A stretch of 64,000 nucleotides of DNA from Symsagittifera roscoffensis (lineage: Eukaryota > Xenacoelomorpha > Acoela > Convolutidae). The position numbers were made by a program, and so were the translations under genes. Shown piece by piece: positions 34,201-47,232 of this stretch. Position 1 is the stretch's first letter. Each line of letters begins with the position of its first letter. Location of the stretch: assembly GCF_963678635.1 (NCBI RefSeq), contig NW_026971654.1:1-64000 (forward strand). Reading direction: 5' to 3'. The notes beneath the pieces are model-generated. The model was given only the letters and a program-made list of their open reading frames with translations. It was not told where the DNA came from and did no database searches.

Positions 34201-36955
34201 AATTAATTTAAGCATGCAAAATCATTTTTTTGGAAAATGTTCGTTTGAGTATAAATTTCGATTTCCGGTTGAAAAAACAAAAAAAAATAATCATTGGGAC
34301 AATTTCAAAGTTAAACGCAAAATTTTTTGTATTGTCATTAAAAAATGCTAGTAAACAGTTTCCATATATTGGAATTGTATGATTAGCGTATTTTTTTCTC
34401 AAAAAACAAAAACTTCCTTTTTTTATCACCAAGCCGTTTTATTAGACTCAAAAAGCCGCAGAAATTAGTTTTTTTTCAACCACTTTTCGATTTTGTACGG
34501 ACTTGTGCAAAATTTTTATGATATGCATTTTCGGTATACGGAGGTAAATCTGGGATGATAATGAACAGAAAACGGCATAATGAAGCAGAAGTTAATTACA
34601 GGACCATTTAACTCGTCTACACTTTTCACCCACTCAACCATCAACCCTTTATGGCTATCAGAAACTTGAAAAAGAAAAACGCAATTCAGATAGGGACTTT
34701 ATATATAGATAAATATAGCGAAAACTTTTTTCGGAAAGATGAGAAAAGAAAAGAACAGTTTTGCAGTTCGACTTTCTTGGGTAATTTGCTTCTGATACTA
34801 ATCTTTTTTGCAAATTGATGTTAACCCGCATCCAATTTGTAGCCTGTCTACTGATATTTCAGAAATTAGCGGCTTCAGTTATTAAAAACAAATATCTCAA
34901 TTTCGGAACGAGTATCTCAGTTATTCACACAAAATTTGATTTTAGCATGCAAAAACATTTTTTTTTGGAAAAGGTTTGTTACAGTACAAATTTCAATTTC
35001 CGGTTGAAAAAACAAACAAAAAAAATCTTTGGGACAGTTTCAAAGTGACACGCAACATTCTCAAAAAAAAACTTTTTTTTATCACCAGACTGTTTTATTA
35101 TACTCAAACAGCCGCAGAAATTAGTTGATGTTTTTTTTCAACCATTTTTCGATTTTGTACGAACCTTGTAGGACAAGCTTTTTTCTATTCACTTGATGTA
35201 TGGAATTGTATGATATGAATTTTCGGTATATGGGGGTCAATCTGGGATGACAATGAACAGAAAACGGCATATTGAAGCAGAAAAAAATTTCGGGACAATC
35301 TAACTCGTCTACACTTTTCACCTCAATCATCAACTTTTTATGGCTATCAAAAACTTGAAGAAAAAAAAACGCAATTCAGATAGGGACTTTAAAAATTATA
35401 AATAGAGAAATATAACAAAATTTTTTTTTAGGAAAGATGAGAAAAGAAAAGAACAGTTTTGCAGTTCGAATTTCTTGGGTAGTTTGCTTCTGATGCTAAG
35501 CTTTTTGCAAATTGATGTTAACCTGCATCCAATTTGTAGCTAGTCTACTGATATTTTAAAAACTAGCTGCTTCAGTTATAAAAAACAAATATCTCATTTT
35601 CGGAACCAGTTTTTTATATGTTCCTTCAATAAGAAATGTTTGTTGCCAAATCAGGATGCCGTTGTTCGGGTGCGCACAATTACATGCCAATTTTTTTTTA
35701 TCAATTGTCATAATGATCCCGGGTTGACCAATCTTCTCACCATACAATTCCATACAGTTCCATACGAACAGAAAATTGTATGAAGTCTTCATGATAAGCA
35801 TTTTTTTATATATCAAAATAGTATGAGAAGTATTTTCCCATAAAGCAAAAAATTGCTTTTTTTTCTACATTTATTTTCTGGAAAACTTTGGTTTGCGTTT
35901 GTATCCGAAGGTAAGTGAAAAAGATCTCGGTTTACTCAAAGCATCGAAACTTGGACGGTCTTGCTATTACAATGTAAAGAAAACGACCTGAATTGTCTTA
36001 GAGCCCTCTTTCACAAATGATATAACGAAAGTAACCATATATTTACCATACAAAAAATAGGAGTTTACATCATTTAAAAAAAAGTTATTAGACTGACAGG
36101 AAAAAAATTAAAACTAGTATATCCAGGACTTTGTTATTTGCACAAAAATTAATTTTAGCATGCAAAAACATTTTTTTGGAAAATGTTCGTTTGAGTACAA
36201 ATTTCGATTTCCGGTTGAAAAAACAAAAAAAAATCTTTGGGACAATTTCAAAGTTAAACGCAAAATTTTTTGTATTGTCATTAAAAAATGCTAGTAAAAC
36301 AGTTTCCATATATTGGAATTGTATGATTAGCGTGTTTTTTTCTCAAAAAACAAAAACTTCCTTTTTTTTATCACCAAGCCGTTTTATTAGACTCAAACAG
36401 CCGCAGAAATTAGTTTTTTTTCAACCACTTTTCGATTTTGTACGAACATTGTACAAAAATTGTATGATATGCATTTTTGGTATACGGAGGTAAATCTGGG
36501 ATGATAATGAACAGAAAACGGCATAATGAAGCAGAAGTTAATTACAGGACCATCTAACTCGTCTACACTTTTCACTCACTCAACCATCAACCCTTTATGG
36601 CTATCAGAAACTTGAAAAAGAAAAAAGCAATTCAGATAGGGACTTTATATATAGATAAATATAGCGAAAACGTTTTTTCGGAAATATGAGAAAAGAAAAG
36701 AACAGTTTTGCAGCTCGACTTTCTTGGGTAACTTGCTTCTGATGCTAATCTTTTTTGCAAATTGATGTTAACTCGCATCCAATTTGTAGCCTGTCTACTG
36801 ATATTTCAGAAATTAGCGGCTTCAGTTATAAAAAACAAATATCTCATTTTCGGAACCAGTTTTTTATATGTTCCTTCAACAAGAAATGTTTGTTGCCAAA
36901 TCAGGATGCCGTTGTTCGGGTGCGCACAATTACATGCCAATTTTTTTTTAATCAA
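31225..36955 (+). repeat. Tandem array of a unit of about 1.27 kb (TIR element plus flank)
   Basis: Five element copies alternate with about 450 bp of flank: elements at about 31225-32040, 32490-33314, 33766-34564, 34920-35254 (left part deleted) and 35708-36510, each followed by a flank copy, the last ending near 36955. A marker (AAAACATTTTTTTGGAAAATG-like) sits at about 31673, 32946, 34219, 34950 and 36166, giving a 1273-bp period except where the deletion shortens it. Copies 1 and 2 are nearly identical over the whole unit; copies 3 and 5 share variants with each other. There is no protein-coding evidence. Confidence 0.85.
32490..33314 (+). mobile_element. CCCGGGTTGACC-type TIR element, representative array copy
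   Basis: The left end is TCATAATGATCCCGGGTTGA. The right end, read on the minus strand, is TCATTGTCATCCCAGATTGA. Inside both ends are matching subterminal ATCATACAATTCCATAC-type blocks. It is about 0.8 kb with no open frame of its own. Relatives lie elsewhere in the array and, dispersed, at about 2057-2556 and 61788-62945, showing that it has moved as a unit. Confidence 0.7.
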
Positions 36956-37801
36956 ATGTTAAATTTTTCAATTTCAAAAAATTTCAAAAGTTTGATCTAA
37001 CTGAACGTATATTTGAAACGACGATTCACCAACACAAAAGCTGACAGCTTATCTAATGGTTTGCGATCTTAATGAAAAAATTAAAATTTTAAAAAGTTTA
37101 GAATTGCATAGCAGGAAAAACTTTTCGTTTCAGGCTAAATTCAGAAAGTCTTGACTTGCAAAAATTGATCAAAAACTTGATTGGTTAGAATACAAAAAAA
37201 AATTTTGATTACTCAACGCTACACGACCAAAACAATGGAACTCAAAACAAATTTTCAAAACAAAAAATAATTACAACGATTTTGTAGTAGATAAGCGAGA
37301 GCCGAATATTGCATCCTGAATTTTTGTAAACAAGACGTGGCGCGCAATGTCAAGTTGTGAGCAATTTTCAAGCTGTTGCTTATCTGGCATGAAACAGTTG
37401 AGCTAAATTCGGACAGAACATAGTCTTTTGAAAAAGTATCAAGCTATTTGGCAATTTTTCTTAAAGTTTGTTTTCTTTGAGTGCTCTATGAAAGATATTA
37501 CACTAGTGAATCAACTATTGCTCAAGTGTTAAAGTTGTCGCACAAATTTTTCCAAATTTTGCAAACTTTTCATATATTGCAATATCGTTTCAAATAATGC
37601 ACCAGCTTTTCAAATATGGCACCAAAACGTACTGAACACGCGTGTTTTTTTAATTTTTACTTCAACGATTTTCAATTCTCATTTCATTCGTGTCACTTTT
37701 TGCTGGTGACTTTTTTAGGAAGAAGTTACACAATTTACCGTTGTAAAATTGGTTTCGAAAAGTGTTTTAAATAATAGCTTTGTAGTATTTAGAACATAGT
37801 T
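36956..37801. other. No gene seen
   Basis: AT-rich intergenic sequence. Nothing recognisable. Confidence 0.4.
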
Positions 37802-38495
37802 GAAAGATGCCTGAGGGAAAAAGAGCCCGGCCTGAGGGCAGGAAGTGCCGAATGGCAGCTTTTTTGCCCGAAGCCATCTTCAAGTATGTTCTAACTGTTG
37901 AAGAGTATGTTTTTGCTCTTTATGAGGGGAAACTGTCAGAAAATTGTGAAAGAGCCCGCAATTATTTTTCAAGAGCCCGGAAAAATGTGCGAAACTATGC
38001 AAATGATTTCTTTTTTCATTCATGCGTTCTAATATTTCATTTTTTATTTATGCCTTGTCGTGAAAGAACATGTGTGAAAGAGCAAAAACATATTCTTCTG
38101 TTCTTTTTGTCTTTTCTTGTTTTTTTTTAAATCTATATAATCAAGTGTTTTTGTGCCTTGTTTAAAAATTAAACACTTTAAGCAATATAATTCCGTGCTT
38201 CGTTTTATAAAAAAAAAGAAAAAAAACTACTCTAACTACATGAAAATTGAAATATTAGTACGCACGAATGAAAAAAGAAATCATTTGCATAGTGTCGCGC
38301 ACTATTCACAATTTTCCGGACTTTTTTTTTGAAAGAAGCCCGATTATAACAATTGACAGAGCAAAAGCAAACAAAAAGAGCGAAAAACATACTCTTCAAC
38401 AGTGAGAAAATAGTTGAAGATGGCCTCGGGCAAAAAAGCTGCCATCGGGCACTTCCTGCCCTTATACCGGGCTCTTTTTTCCCATGGGCAGCTTT
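37802..38495. repeat. Foldback hairpin with arms of about 255 bp
   Basis: Bases 37802-38054 pair with the reverse complement of 38236-38495, separated by about 180 bp. Matching landmarks are AAAAAGAGCCCGG, GGGCAGGAAGTGCC, TGGCAGCTTTTTTGCCCGA and ACTATGCAAATGATTTCTTT. Open frames run through both arms (107 and 118 codons) only because the arms are copies. It is probably a foldback-type or head-to-head MITE pair. Confidence 0.85.
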
Positions 38496-38752
38496 CAAAT
38501 ATGTGCTAGCTTGTCTACTTGCCTTGTGTTTTATTCCAGACAAGCAAGAGCTTACATGACATCTCGAAATAGGTTTCGAATTTGACATTGCATGTCTCGG
38601 TAGTTGTCAAAAAAAAATCTCGATAAAAAATAGCTGCTACAACAAAAAGATATGCAAAAAACAGCTGCTTTTTAAGCGCTATGCAGTAATACAAAATCAA
38701 TCGATTTCGATTTTCACGCTCATCAGTTTTGCTTTGATACTGATTGCTCAAC

Positions 38753-39018
38753 ACTAGTGGACAAAATTAAACGCAAATCCAGGTTTCTCAAAAAATCATA
38801 CTTTAAGGACCATTTTGGATAGTATTTATTTGAGTTTCAACAAAATTATTACATCGAACGACAGCAAATGAACTACCCAGATCTGAACAACCCTCTTTAA
38901 AGGTCGCAGTTTTTAATTTGAAGCACTTACCAGTTTTTCTGGGTCTGAAATTGTCAACCCTTGAATCTGAGCATTTTAAGAGTAAAAACTTAAACTTGCG
39001 TTATATTTTGTCCTACTG
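38753..39018. mobile_element. Mariner-like miniature element (about 266 bp)
   Basis: The left end is CTAGTGGACAAAATTAAACG. The right end, read on the minus strand, is CAGTAGGACAAAATATAACG. A TA follows the right end. Ends of this type (CAGTNGGACAAAAT) are usual for Tc1/mariner elements. No transposase is encoded. It lies 30 bp before the CAP-like start codon. Confidence 0.7.
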
Positions 39019-39048
39019 TAAAGTAGTAAAAATTTAATCGAAAGTAAA

Positions 39049-39897
39049 ATGAACTCTTTTTTGAGCTTTGTTCAGCTTATATTATCTTTGCTAGATTTCA
39101 AAAATTTGTTATTATCAACTAATCAACTTCATGTGCAAAGCGTGAATTGCGCTGAGCAGCATAATCAGATTGAAAAGTAAGTCCCTTTTATCACACACAA
39201 CCTTTGTATCAACGTATAAAAGTTGTCTTTGATTCAGTATCGAAATAAGAACAGATCAAATATTTTCTATTTTTCGACTTGAATGTATTTCAGGGTTCCG
39301 TTATCAAGTTATGCTGTAGTCTTCTACGGCAAGTAAGATTCATCCCAGCCCACTAAGTGACCAGCATTTTCAGTACAACAGTGTTTTTCAAAACAGTGTT
39401 TATTATATTCAGTAAAATGGTAAAGAAAAGTAGGGTAATTAGGGTTTTTAGGTTTCAAATAAAATTCGGATGAGATTTTTGGAAAAAATTTTCCATGAAC
39501 GTTTATATTGAAGGTTCTTATCATAAACACTGAAAGCGCTGTTTCCAAATTTTTTCACAAAATCAGCACAACATCTAAAGAAAGTGTTCCAAGCATAATT
39601 TCAAATAAGAGGAAATTAACTGTTTAAGAGCAAAGATACAATTGTCTCTAACTCAGCAAAGGTTTTTGGAGAAAAAAGTCAGCTTTCTGAGGCTTTAAGT
39701 TTTGCAAAGAAAAAATGATTGGAATGGTCGAATTGATTACTGATTTTTTGAATCATAATCTTTTTGATATATTAATTTCAGGCGAGGTGATGATGCTTTT
39801 CGGACAGGAGAACCTCTTATGCAAATAATTTGGAACGCACACAAAAAATATCGAGCCAAAGCCGGTCTAAAACCCATTATCTACGATGATAGTTTGG
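39049..39897 (+). CDS. CAP/SCP-like secreted protein gene, exons 1-2 (partial)
   Basis: Exon 1 (39049-39176) starts with ATG and a hydrophobic leader (MNSFLSFVQLILSLLDF) and ends at a GTAAGT donor. Exon 2 (39782-39897) follows an AATTTCAG acceptor and ends at a GTGAG donor. Joined in phase they give about 81 codons. Exon 2 encodes IIWNAHKKYRAKAGLKPIIY, then DDSL, matching the N-terminal helix of CAP domains (usual pattern hNxxR, then a basic-hydrophobic turn, D, SL). The usual HN is HK here. The remaining CAP exons are not found: 40 bp of candidate exon at 40525-40596 fits phase but not family, and a satellite begins at 40775. It is either a truncated gene or one whose later exons lie beyond the repeats. 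Confidence 0.55.
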
Positions 39898-40774
39898 GTG
39901 AGCTTTTTATTTTAATACAAACCAAAGAAAAACGATGTGAAATTGTCAACTAAGAAATTTGGCTCGTTCACATTAATTTTAAGTTTTAAGTAAGGATTCT
40001 ACATTGTTAACTTTCGATTAAAAATAAGTTTGTCAGGGATTAGTTACCCGAATTAAAAAAAATTGATAAAAATTGATGAAATATCGAAAAATCTACAGAA
40101 TAACGATTGAATACAATCGATTTATCTACAACCATTTAACGACCAAAGTCGATTTCATACAGATAGAATCGATTTTTTTCATCAAAAATAAATGGGTTTT
40201 ATTGCCCTGATAATTTAGGCATAAAAATATAATAGTGTATAAAATTTGTATATAACCTGTATATAATATATAAACATTCTGTATATATTATGTAGATGAT
40301 TTGTATTATAAAAAATGGGTAGATAATATGAAGATAATCTGTAGAAAATTGTATAATCTGTAGAAAATTGTATGTAAATTTTACATAAAGTCGACTCTGA
40401 AGGACGAGAAAAAATTGATTAAAACGCCGGCAAAAAATTTTTTCTGCCATTTGAAAACAAAAAAAAATGAATTCAAATTGAGCAAAATATTTCAGAAAAT
40501 TATAACAGAACTAATAGTTTTTAAAAAATAACAGCGGAATCTATTCAACTACTACCCACTATGGTACCTAGTAAGAAATCATCATCTTATAGAGAAATGG
40601 TAAGGCATATGCAGGTTTTGTACCAATTAACGAAATTCACCACCATTTGCAATAGGAGAAATATTCAAAAAGATCCAGAAAAATTGAATTCTGAAAATCG
40701 ATGTTTTCACAACAGTTTTTTTTACGCTGAAGTTTTTACGGCTGTTATGAAGAAGTTCTCCAGCATACCCTCAG
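39898..40774 (+). other. Putative intron or intergenic sequence
   Basis: Mostly AT-rich. Near 40525-40596 an acceptor-like AATAACAG and a donor-like ATGGTAAGG bracket a short open stretch in the phase of the preceding CAP exon. Its residues do not resemble the expected CAP continuation, so it is only a candidate exon. Confidence 0.35.
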
Positions 40775-41262
40775 CTGTGCACCAATGAAGACTCAAAATG
40801 CGACAGTGACCTAAGCAGCATAACAAATTTAAATTATTTATAAATAAATCAAACAACACAAGACAAGACAAACTATGCGCAAGCAAATGCACAATTTGCC
40901 TACAGCCTTCAGCTAAAACAATGCATCAAGAGCGCAGCAAAAAGGCAACTTCAACCTTCAAACCAAACCAAATAAAAGGACTAAAGGGCTGAGCCAGCAA
41001 CGCAAAAGAGAACCTAAGTCAGCACTAGGGGAGGGGCAAACAAGCGCACCTGATGCTGAGGAGAAGTTCAAGGCGGACAATTGCTGCACCATACAGCAGA
41101 CAGGGAATCAGATATGCACAATTAGACAGCAGACAGAGAACCAGATATTGCATAACAATAAACAGTTTTATGAAATTAAAGCAAACATCACAAGACAAGA
41201 CAAACTAACGCGCTCAAATGCACAGTTTGCCCACACCCCTCAGCTAAAACGATAAAAAAATA

Positions 41263-41777
41263 TGTAACATTCGTCCGGAATTACCTATCGACGGAAAGTA
41301 AAGCTAGGTTGTGAAACGACTGGCTAGCTCTACATGCTTTTAACTGCCTCTGCCAAAGCCAGTTCTTTGTGTGGTCCTTTTTACATCGGGTCGATAAAAT
41401 CGTTACTGTTTTGGGCTTCGGTCAGAACGCTCAGATTAACTTAGTTACATGCAAAAAAAGTTAGCTCATGGTTGGTCTCGTTATTTCAGTCGTTACTATT
41501 GCTGTGTTCTCACGAAAATCTGTCCGTCGTAATCTAATCGCGACAATCGTCGTTCTGATTTTATCTCACTTTCATTTATAGCGAAATTTCAAGGTCGTGA
41601 CAGTTCTATATTTTGGAACGAAATTTTAAAATTTATTACGTCACGCCAAACTGACTATTCCTAATTTGCCAAATTGTTCAATTAGTACAGTTAACTCACC
41701 TAAACGGTCAATCTTCCCAGTACCATGTTATAATAAAATTTAGATGCATTTTGGCGCCATTCTGGTCGTATGTCACA
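41263..41777. mobile_element. TIR element inserted in the satellite (about 515 bp)
   Basis: It begins TGTAACATTCGTCCGGAAT. Its end, read on the minus strand, is TGTGACATACGACCAGAAT, matching at 15 of 19 positions by eye. It interrupts a satellite monomer, which resumes at about 41780 with GCAACCCTAAACTT. It has no coding capacity. Confidence 0.65.
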
Positions 41778-41877
41778 ATAGCAACCCTAAACTTGACACT
41801 AAACTAAACAAAAGCCACTTGGGTTGAGCCAGCAACACAGAAAAGAAGCTCAGCCAGAACTAGGAGAGGGGAAATTA

Positions 41878-41889
41878 CACATACACACA

Positions 41890-41939
<50 letters not shown>

Positions 41940-41948
41940 CGCACACAC
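41878..41948. repeat. (AC)n microsatellite in a satellite monomer
   Basis: A run of AC with a few interruptions, located where other monomers read CATACACACCTGAGG. It appears to have expanded from that short seed. Confidence 0.95.
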
Positions 41949-44900
41949 CTGAAGCTGAGGAGAAGCTCCAGGCGGACGGTTGCTGCACCAGATAGCACAC
42001 GCAAAACCAGGTACGCGCAGAAAGGGCGACTTCAACTGCGTCAGTGACCTAAACAGCATAACGAAATTTGATTATCATTAAATTAATCGAACAACACAAG
42101 AAGAGATAAACTATGCGCGAGCTAATGCACAGATTATCTACACCCCTCAGCTGAAAAGAGCGCAGCAAAATGGCAACCCTAAACTTCGAACCAAACTAAA
42201 CAAAAGCCACTTGGGCTTAGCCAGCGAAGCAAAAAAGAACCTCAGCCAGCACTAGGAGAGGAGCAAACACACAGACACACTCACATACACACACCTAAGG
42301 CTGAAGAGAAGCTCCGGATGGACGATTGCTGCACCAGATATCAGACGCAGAACCTGCTACGCACAGCAAGGGCGACTTCAACTGAGCCATTTACCTAAAC
42401 AGCATAACGAGTTTTAATTAGATATTAATTATTCAAACAAATCATGACAACGCATACTATGCGCAAGCAAATGCACAGTTTGCCTACACCTCTCATAAAA
42501 AGAGAAACTTCAACCTTAAAACCAAACTACGCAAAAAGCAACTTGGGTTGAGCAAACAACGCAAAAAAAGAACCTAAGCCATCATTAGGGAAGGGCAAAC
42601 ATACACACCTGAGGCTGATGAGACGCTCCAGGCTGACGATTGCTGCACCAGACAGCTGACTCAGAACCAGCTACGCACAACAAGGCCCACTTCAATTGCG
42701 CCAGTTACCCAAACAGCATAACAAATTCTAATTCCAAGTAAGTCAAACAACACAAGACAATACAAACTTTGCGCAAACAAATGTCCATTTGTATACATCC
42801 CTCAGCTAAAACGAAATCTCAGGAGCGCAGAAAAAGAGCAGCTTGACCTTAAAATCAAAATAAGCAAAAAAAATTGCATGGGCTAAGCAAGAAACGCAAA
42901 AAAACCTAAGCCATAATTATAGAAGGGGTAAACATACACACCAGCATCTGAAGAGACCCTTCGATCGGACGATGGCTGCACCAAACAGCAGACACAGAGT
43001 CAGCTACCCACAGCAAGGACGAGTCTAACTGACTGACCTAAACAGCATAACAAATTTTAATTCTAAATAAGTCAAACAACACAAGACAATACAAACTTTG
43101 CGAAAGCAAATGTCCATTTATATACACCCCTCAGCTAAAACGATACCTCAGGAGCGCAGACAAAGAGCAGCTTGACCTTAAAATCAAACTAATCAAAAAA
43201 CTACATGGGCTGAGCAGGCAACGCAAAAAAGAAGCGAAGCCAGCTTTAGAAGGGGGCAAACATGCACACCGGAGGTTGAAGAGACGCTCCAGGCGGACGA
43301 TTGCTGCACCAGAAAGCAGACAGAAAACTAGCTATGCACAGCAAGGACGAATTAAACTGCGCCACTGACCTAACAGCATAACAAATTTTAACTCTAAGTA
43401 AATCAAAAAACACAAGACATACAAACTACGCGCGAGCAAATGCACAGTTTGTTTACACCCCTCAGCTAAATCGGTGCCTCAAGAGCGCAGCAAAAGAGCA
43501 ACATAAACTTAAAAAATCTACAAAGATTCACTTGGGCTGAGCAAGCGACGCAAAAAAAAGAAGCTAAGCCAGCACTAGGAGCAGGGTAAACATACACACC
43601 TGAGGCTGAAGAAAAGCTCCAAGCGGAAAATTGCTGCACCAGACAGCATTCACACAATCAGCTACGCGCACCAAGGATAACTTCAAATGCGCCAGTGACC
43701 TAAGCAACATAAGAAAAATTAAATGTTTATCATTAAATTAAACAACACAATACAAAACAAGCTATGCGCGAGCAAACATACAGTATGCCTACAACCCTCA
43801 GCTATAACGAGGCTTCAAGAGCGCAGCAAAAGAGCAACAATAACCTTAAAACAAAACTAAGCAAAAGCCACTTGGGCTGATCAAGCAACGCAAAAAAGAA
43901 CCTAAGCCAGCACTAGGTTAAGGGCAAATTTCACACCCGAGGCTGATGAGACACTCCAGGCTGACGATTGCTGCACCAGACAGCGGACTCAGAACCAGCT
44001 ACGCACAGCAAGGACGACTTCAACTGTGTCAGTTACCTAAACAGCATATCAAATATTAATTCTAAGTAAGTCAAACAACACAAGACAAGACATTTATGCG
44101 CGAACAAATGTCCATAAGTATACACCCCTCAGCTAAAACGATGACTCAGGAACGCAGCAAAAGAGCAGCTTCACCTTAAAATCGAACTAAGCAAAATGCC
44201 ACTTGGGCTGAGCAGGCAACGCAAAAAAGAAGCTAAGCCAGCTTCGGAAGGGGGCGAACATACACACCCGAGGTTGAAGAGACGCTCCAGGCCGACGATC
44301 GCTGCACCAGAAAGCAGACAGAGAACTAGCTATGCACAGCAACGACGAATTAAACTGCGCCACTAAGTAAATCAAACAACACAAGACAAGACAAACTACG
44401 TGCGTGCAAATGCACAGTTTGTCTACACCCCTCAGCTAAAACGATGCCTCAAGAGCGCATCAAAGGAGCAACCTTAACCTTAAAACAAAATTGAACAGAA
44501 ACCACTCGGGCTGAGCAAGCAACTCAAAAAAGAACATAAGCCAGCACTAGGGGAGGGGCAAGCATACACACTTGAGGCTGAAGAGACGCTCCAGTCGGAC
44601 GATTGCTGCACCAGAAAGCAGTCACAGAATCCGCTACACCCAGCAAGGACAATTTCAACTGCGCAAGTGACTTAAAGAGCATAACGAAAATTAAGTATTG
44701 ATGATTGAATCAAACAACACAACACAAAATAAACTATGCGTGAGCAAATGCACTGTTTGCCTACAACCGTCAGCTAAAACAATGCCTCAGGAGCGCAGCA
44801 AAAGAGTAACATTAACCTTAAAAATCTACAAAGAGTCACTTGGGCTGAGCAAGCAACGCAAAAAAAAGAAACTATGCCAGCAATAGGAGCAGGGCAAAGA

Positions 44901-46180
44901 TAAACACCTGAGGCTGAAGAGAAGCTGCATGTGGATTATTGCTGCACCAGACAGCATACACACAATCAGCTACTCGCAGCAAGGACAACTTCAACTGCGC
45001 CAGTGACCTAAACGCCATAACAAATTTCAATTATATACAAAAAAAATCAAAGAGAAGACGAAGTATACGCGAAAAAAAGCACAGTTTGTCTAAACCCCTC
45101 AGCTAAAACGATACCACAAGCGCGCAGCAAAAAGCTTAACCTTAAAACCAAACTAAGCAAAAAGCTACATGGGTTGAGCAATCAATGCAAAAAAGAACCA
45201 TGACCAACAGTAGGGGAAGTGCAAAAATACACACCTGAGACTGAAGAGAAGCTCCAGGCGGACGATAGCAGCACCAGACAGCAGACTCAAATTCAGCTTG
45301 TCACGGCAATGACCAATTCAACTGCGCCAGTGACCTAAACTGCATAACAATCTTTTCAAGTTATATATAAATAAATCAAACACCACAAGAGAAGACAAAA
45401 TAAACGCGAGCAAATGCACAGTTTGCTTACACCCCTCAGCTAAAACCGTACCTCTAGCGCGCAGCAAAAAAAGCAAGCTTAACTTTAAAACCAAACTAAG
45501 CAAAAAGCTACTTGGGCTGAGCAAGCAACGCAAAATAGAAGCTAAGCCAGCTTTAGAAGGTGGCAAACATACACACCTGAGGCTGAAAAAACGCTCCATG
45601 CGACGATTGCTGCACCAGAAAGCAGACAGAGAACCAGCCAGGCACAGCAAGGACGACTTCAACTTCGCGACAGACCTAAATAGCTTAACAACTTTTAACT
45701 ATAAGTAAGCCAAACAACACATGACAAGACAAACTATGCTCGAGAAAGTGCACAGTTTCTCTACACCCCTCAGCTAAACAGTGCCTCGGGAGCGCATCAA
45801 AAGTGCAGCCTTAACCTTAAAACTAAAATAAACAAAAACCAATTAGGCTGAGCAAGAAACGCAAAAAAGAATACGAGTCTGCACTAGAAGAGGGGCAAAC
45901 ATACACACCTGGAGCTGAAGAAACGCTCCAGTGGACAATTGCTGCACCAGATAGCATGCACATAATCAATGACCTAAATATCATAAAAAATTTTAATTAT
46001 AAAATATCAAACAACACATGATAAGTCAAACTATGCGCGAGAAAATGCACAGTATATCTCCACCTCTAGCAACCTCAACCTTCAAACCAAACCAAATAAA
46101 AGGGCTATTGGGCTGAGCCAGAAACGCAAAAAGGAACTTAAGCCAGCATAAAGGGGGGCAAACAAGCACACCAGAGAAGC

Positions 46181-46380
46181 NNNNNNNNNNNNNNNNNNNN
46201 NNNNNNNNNNNNNNNNNNNNNNNNNNNNNNNNNNNNNNNNNNNNNNNNNNNNNNNNNNNNNNNNNNNNNNNNNNNNNNNNNNNNNNNNNNNNNNNNNNNN
46301 NNNNNNNNNNNNNNNNNNNNNNNNNNNNNNNNNNNNNNNNNNNNNNNNNNNNNNNNNNNNNNNNNNNNNNNNNNNNNNNN
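46181..46380. other. Assembly gap (200 N)
   Basis: Exactly 200 N. The left flank ends GAGAAGC and the right flank starts GCTCCAG, which are adjacent in one monomer (GAGAAGCTCCAG). The gap therefore hides a whole number of monomers, possibly none, and its length is a placeholder. Confidence 0.95.
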
Positions 46381-46699
46381 GCTCCAGATGGACGATGGCT
46401 GCATCAAACAGCAGACACAGGATCAGCTACGCACAGCAAGGACTACTGCAACTGCGCCAGTGACCTAAAAAGTATAACAAGTCTAATTTTAAATATGTCA
46501 AACAAAATAAGACAAAATATGCGCGAGCAAATGCACAGTTTGCCTAAACTTATCAGCTAAAACGATGACTCAAGAGTGCAGCAAAAGAGCAATTCTAAAC
46601 ATAAAACCAAAAAAAAACAAGAAGCAACTTGGGCTGAGCAAGCAACGCAAAAAAGAACCTCATCCAGCACTAGGGGACGGTCAAGCATACACACTTATG

Positions 46700-46825
<126 letters not shown>

Positions 46826-47232
46826 AACATACACATACGCCTGAGTCCGAGGAGACGCTCCAGTCGGACAATTGCTGCACCAGATAGCAGGTGCAGAGTC
46901 AGCTACGCACAATAATGGCGACTTCAACTGCGCCAGTGACCTAAACAGGATAACAAAATTTACATATTTATAAAAAAAACAACACAAAACAAACTATGCG
47001 CGAACAAACGCACAAATTGCTTCTACCCCATCAGCTGAAGCGGTGCCTCAAGGGCGCAGCAAAGAGCTTTAATCTTAAAACTAAACTAAACAAAAAGCTA
47101 ATAAGGCTGAACAAGCAACGCAAAAAAGAAAAAAAGGCTGCACTAGAGGAGGGGCAAACATACACAGCTGAAGCTGAGAAGACCTCCAGGAGGACAACTG
47201 CTGCATCAGACAACACAAATAGAGCCAGCCAC

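Noticed and set aside
37807-38588. Open frames of 107 and 118 codons as genes
   Set aside because: They lie on the two arms of a foldback repeat and mirror each other; no domain or splice context.
46138-46407. 89-codon frame near the gap
   Set aside because: Most of it is the run of N.
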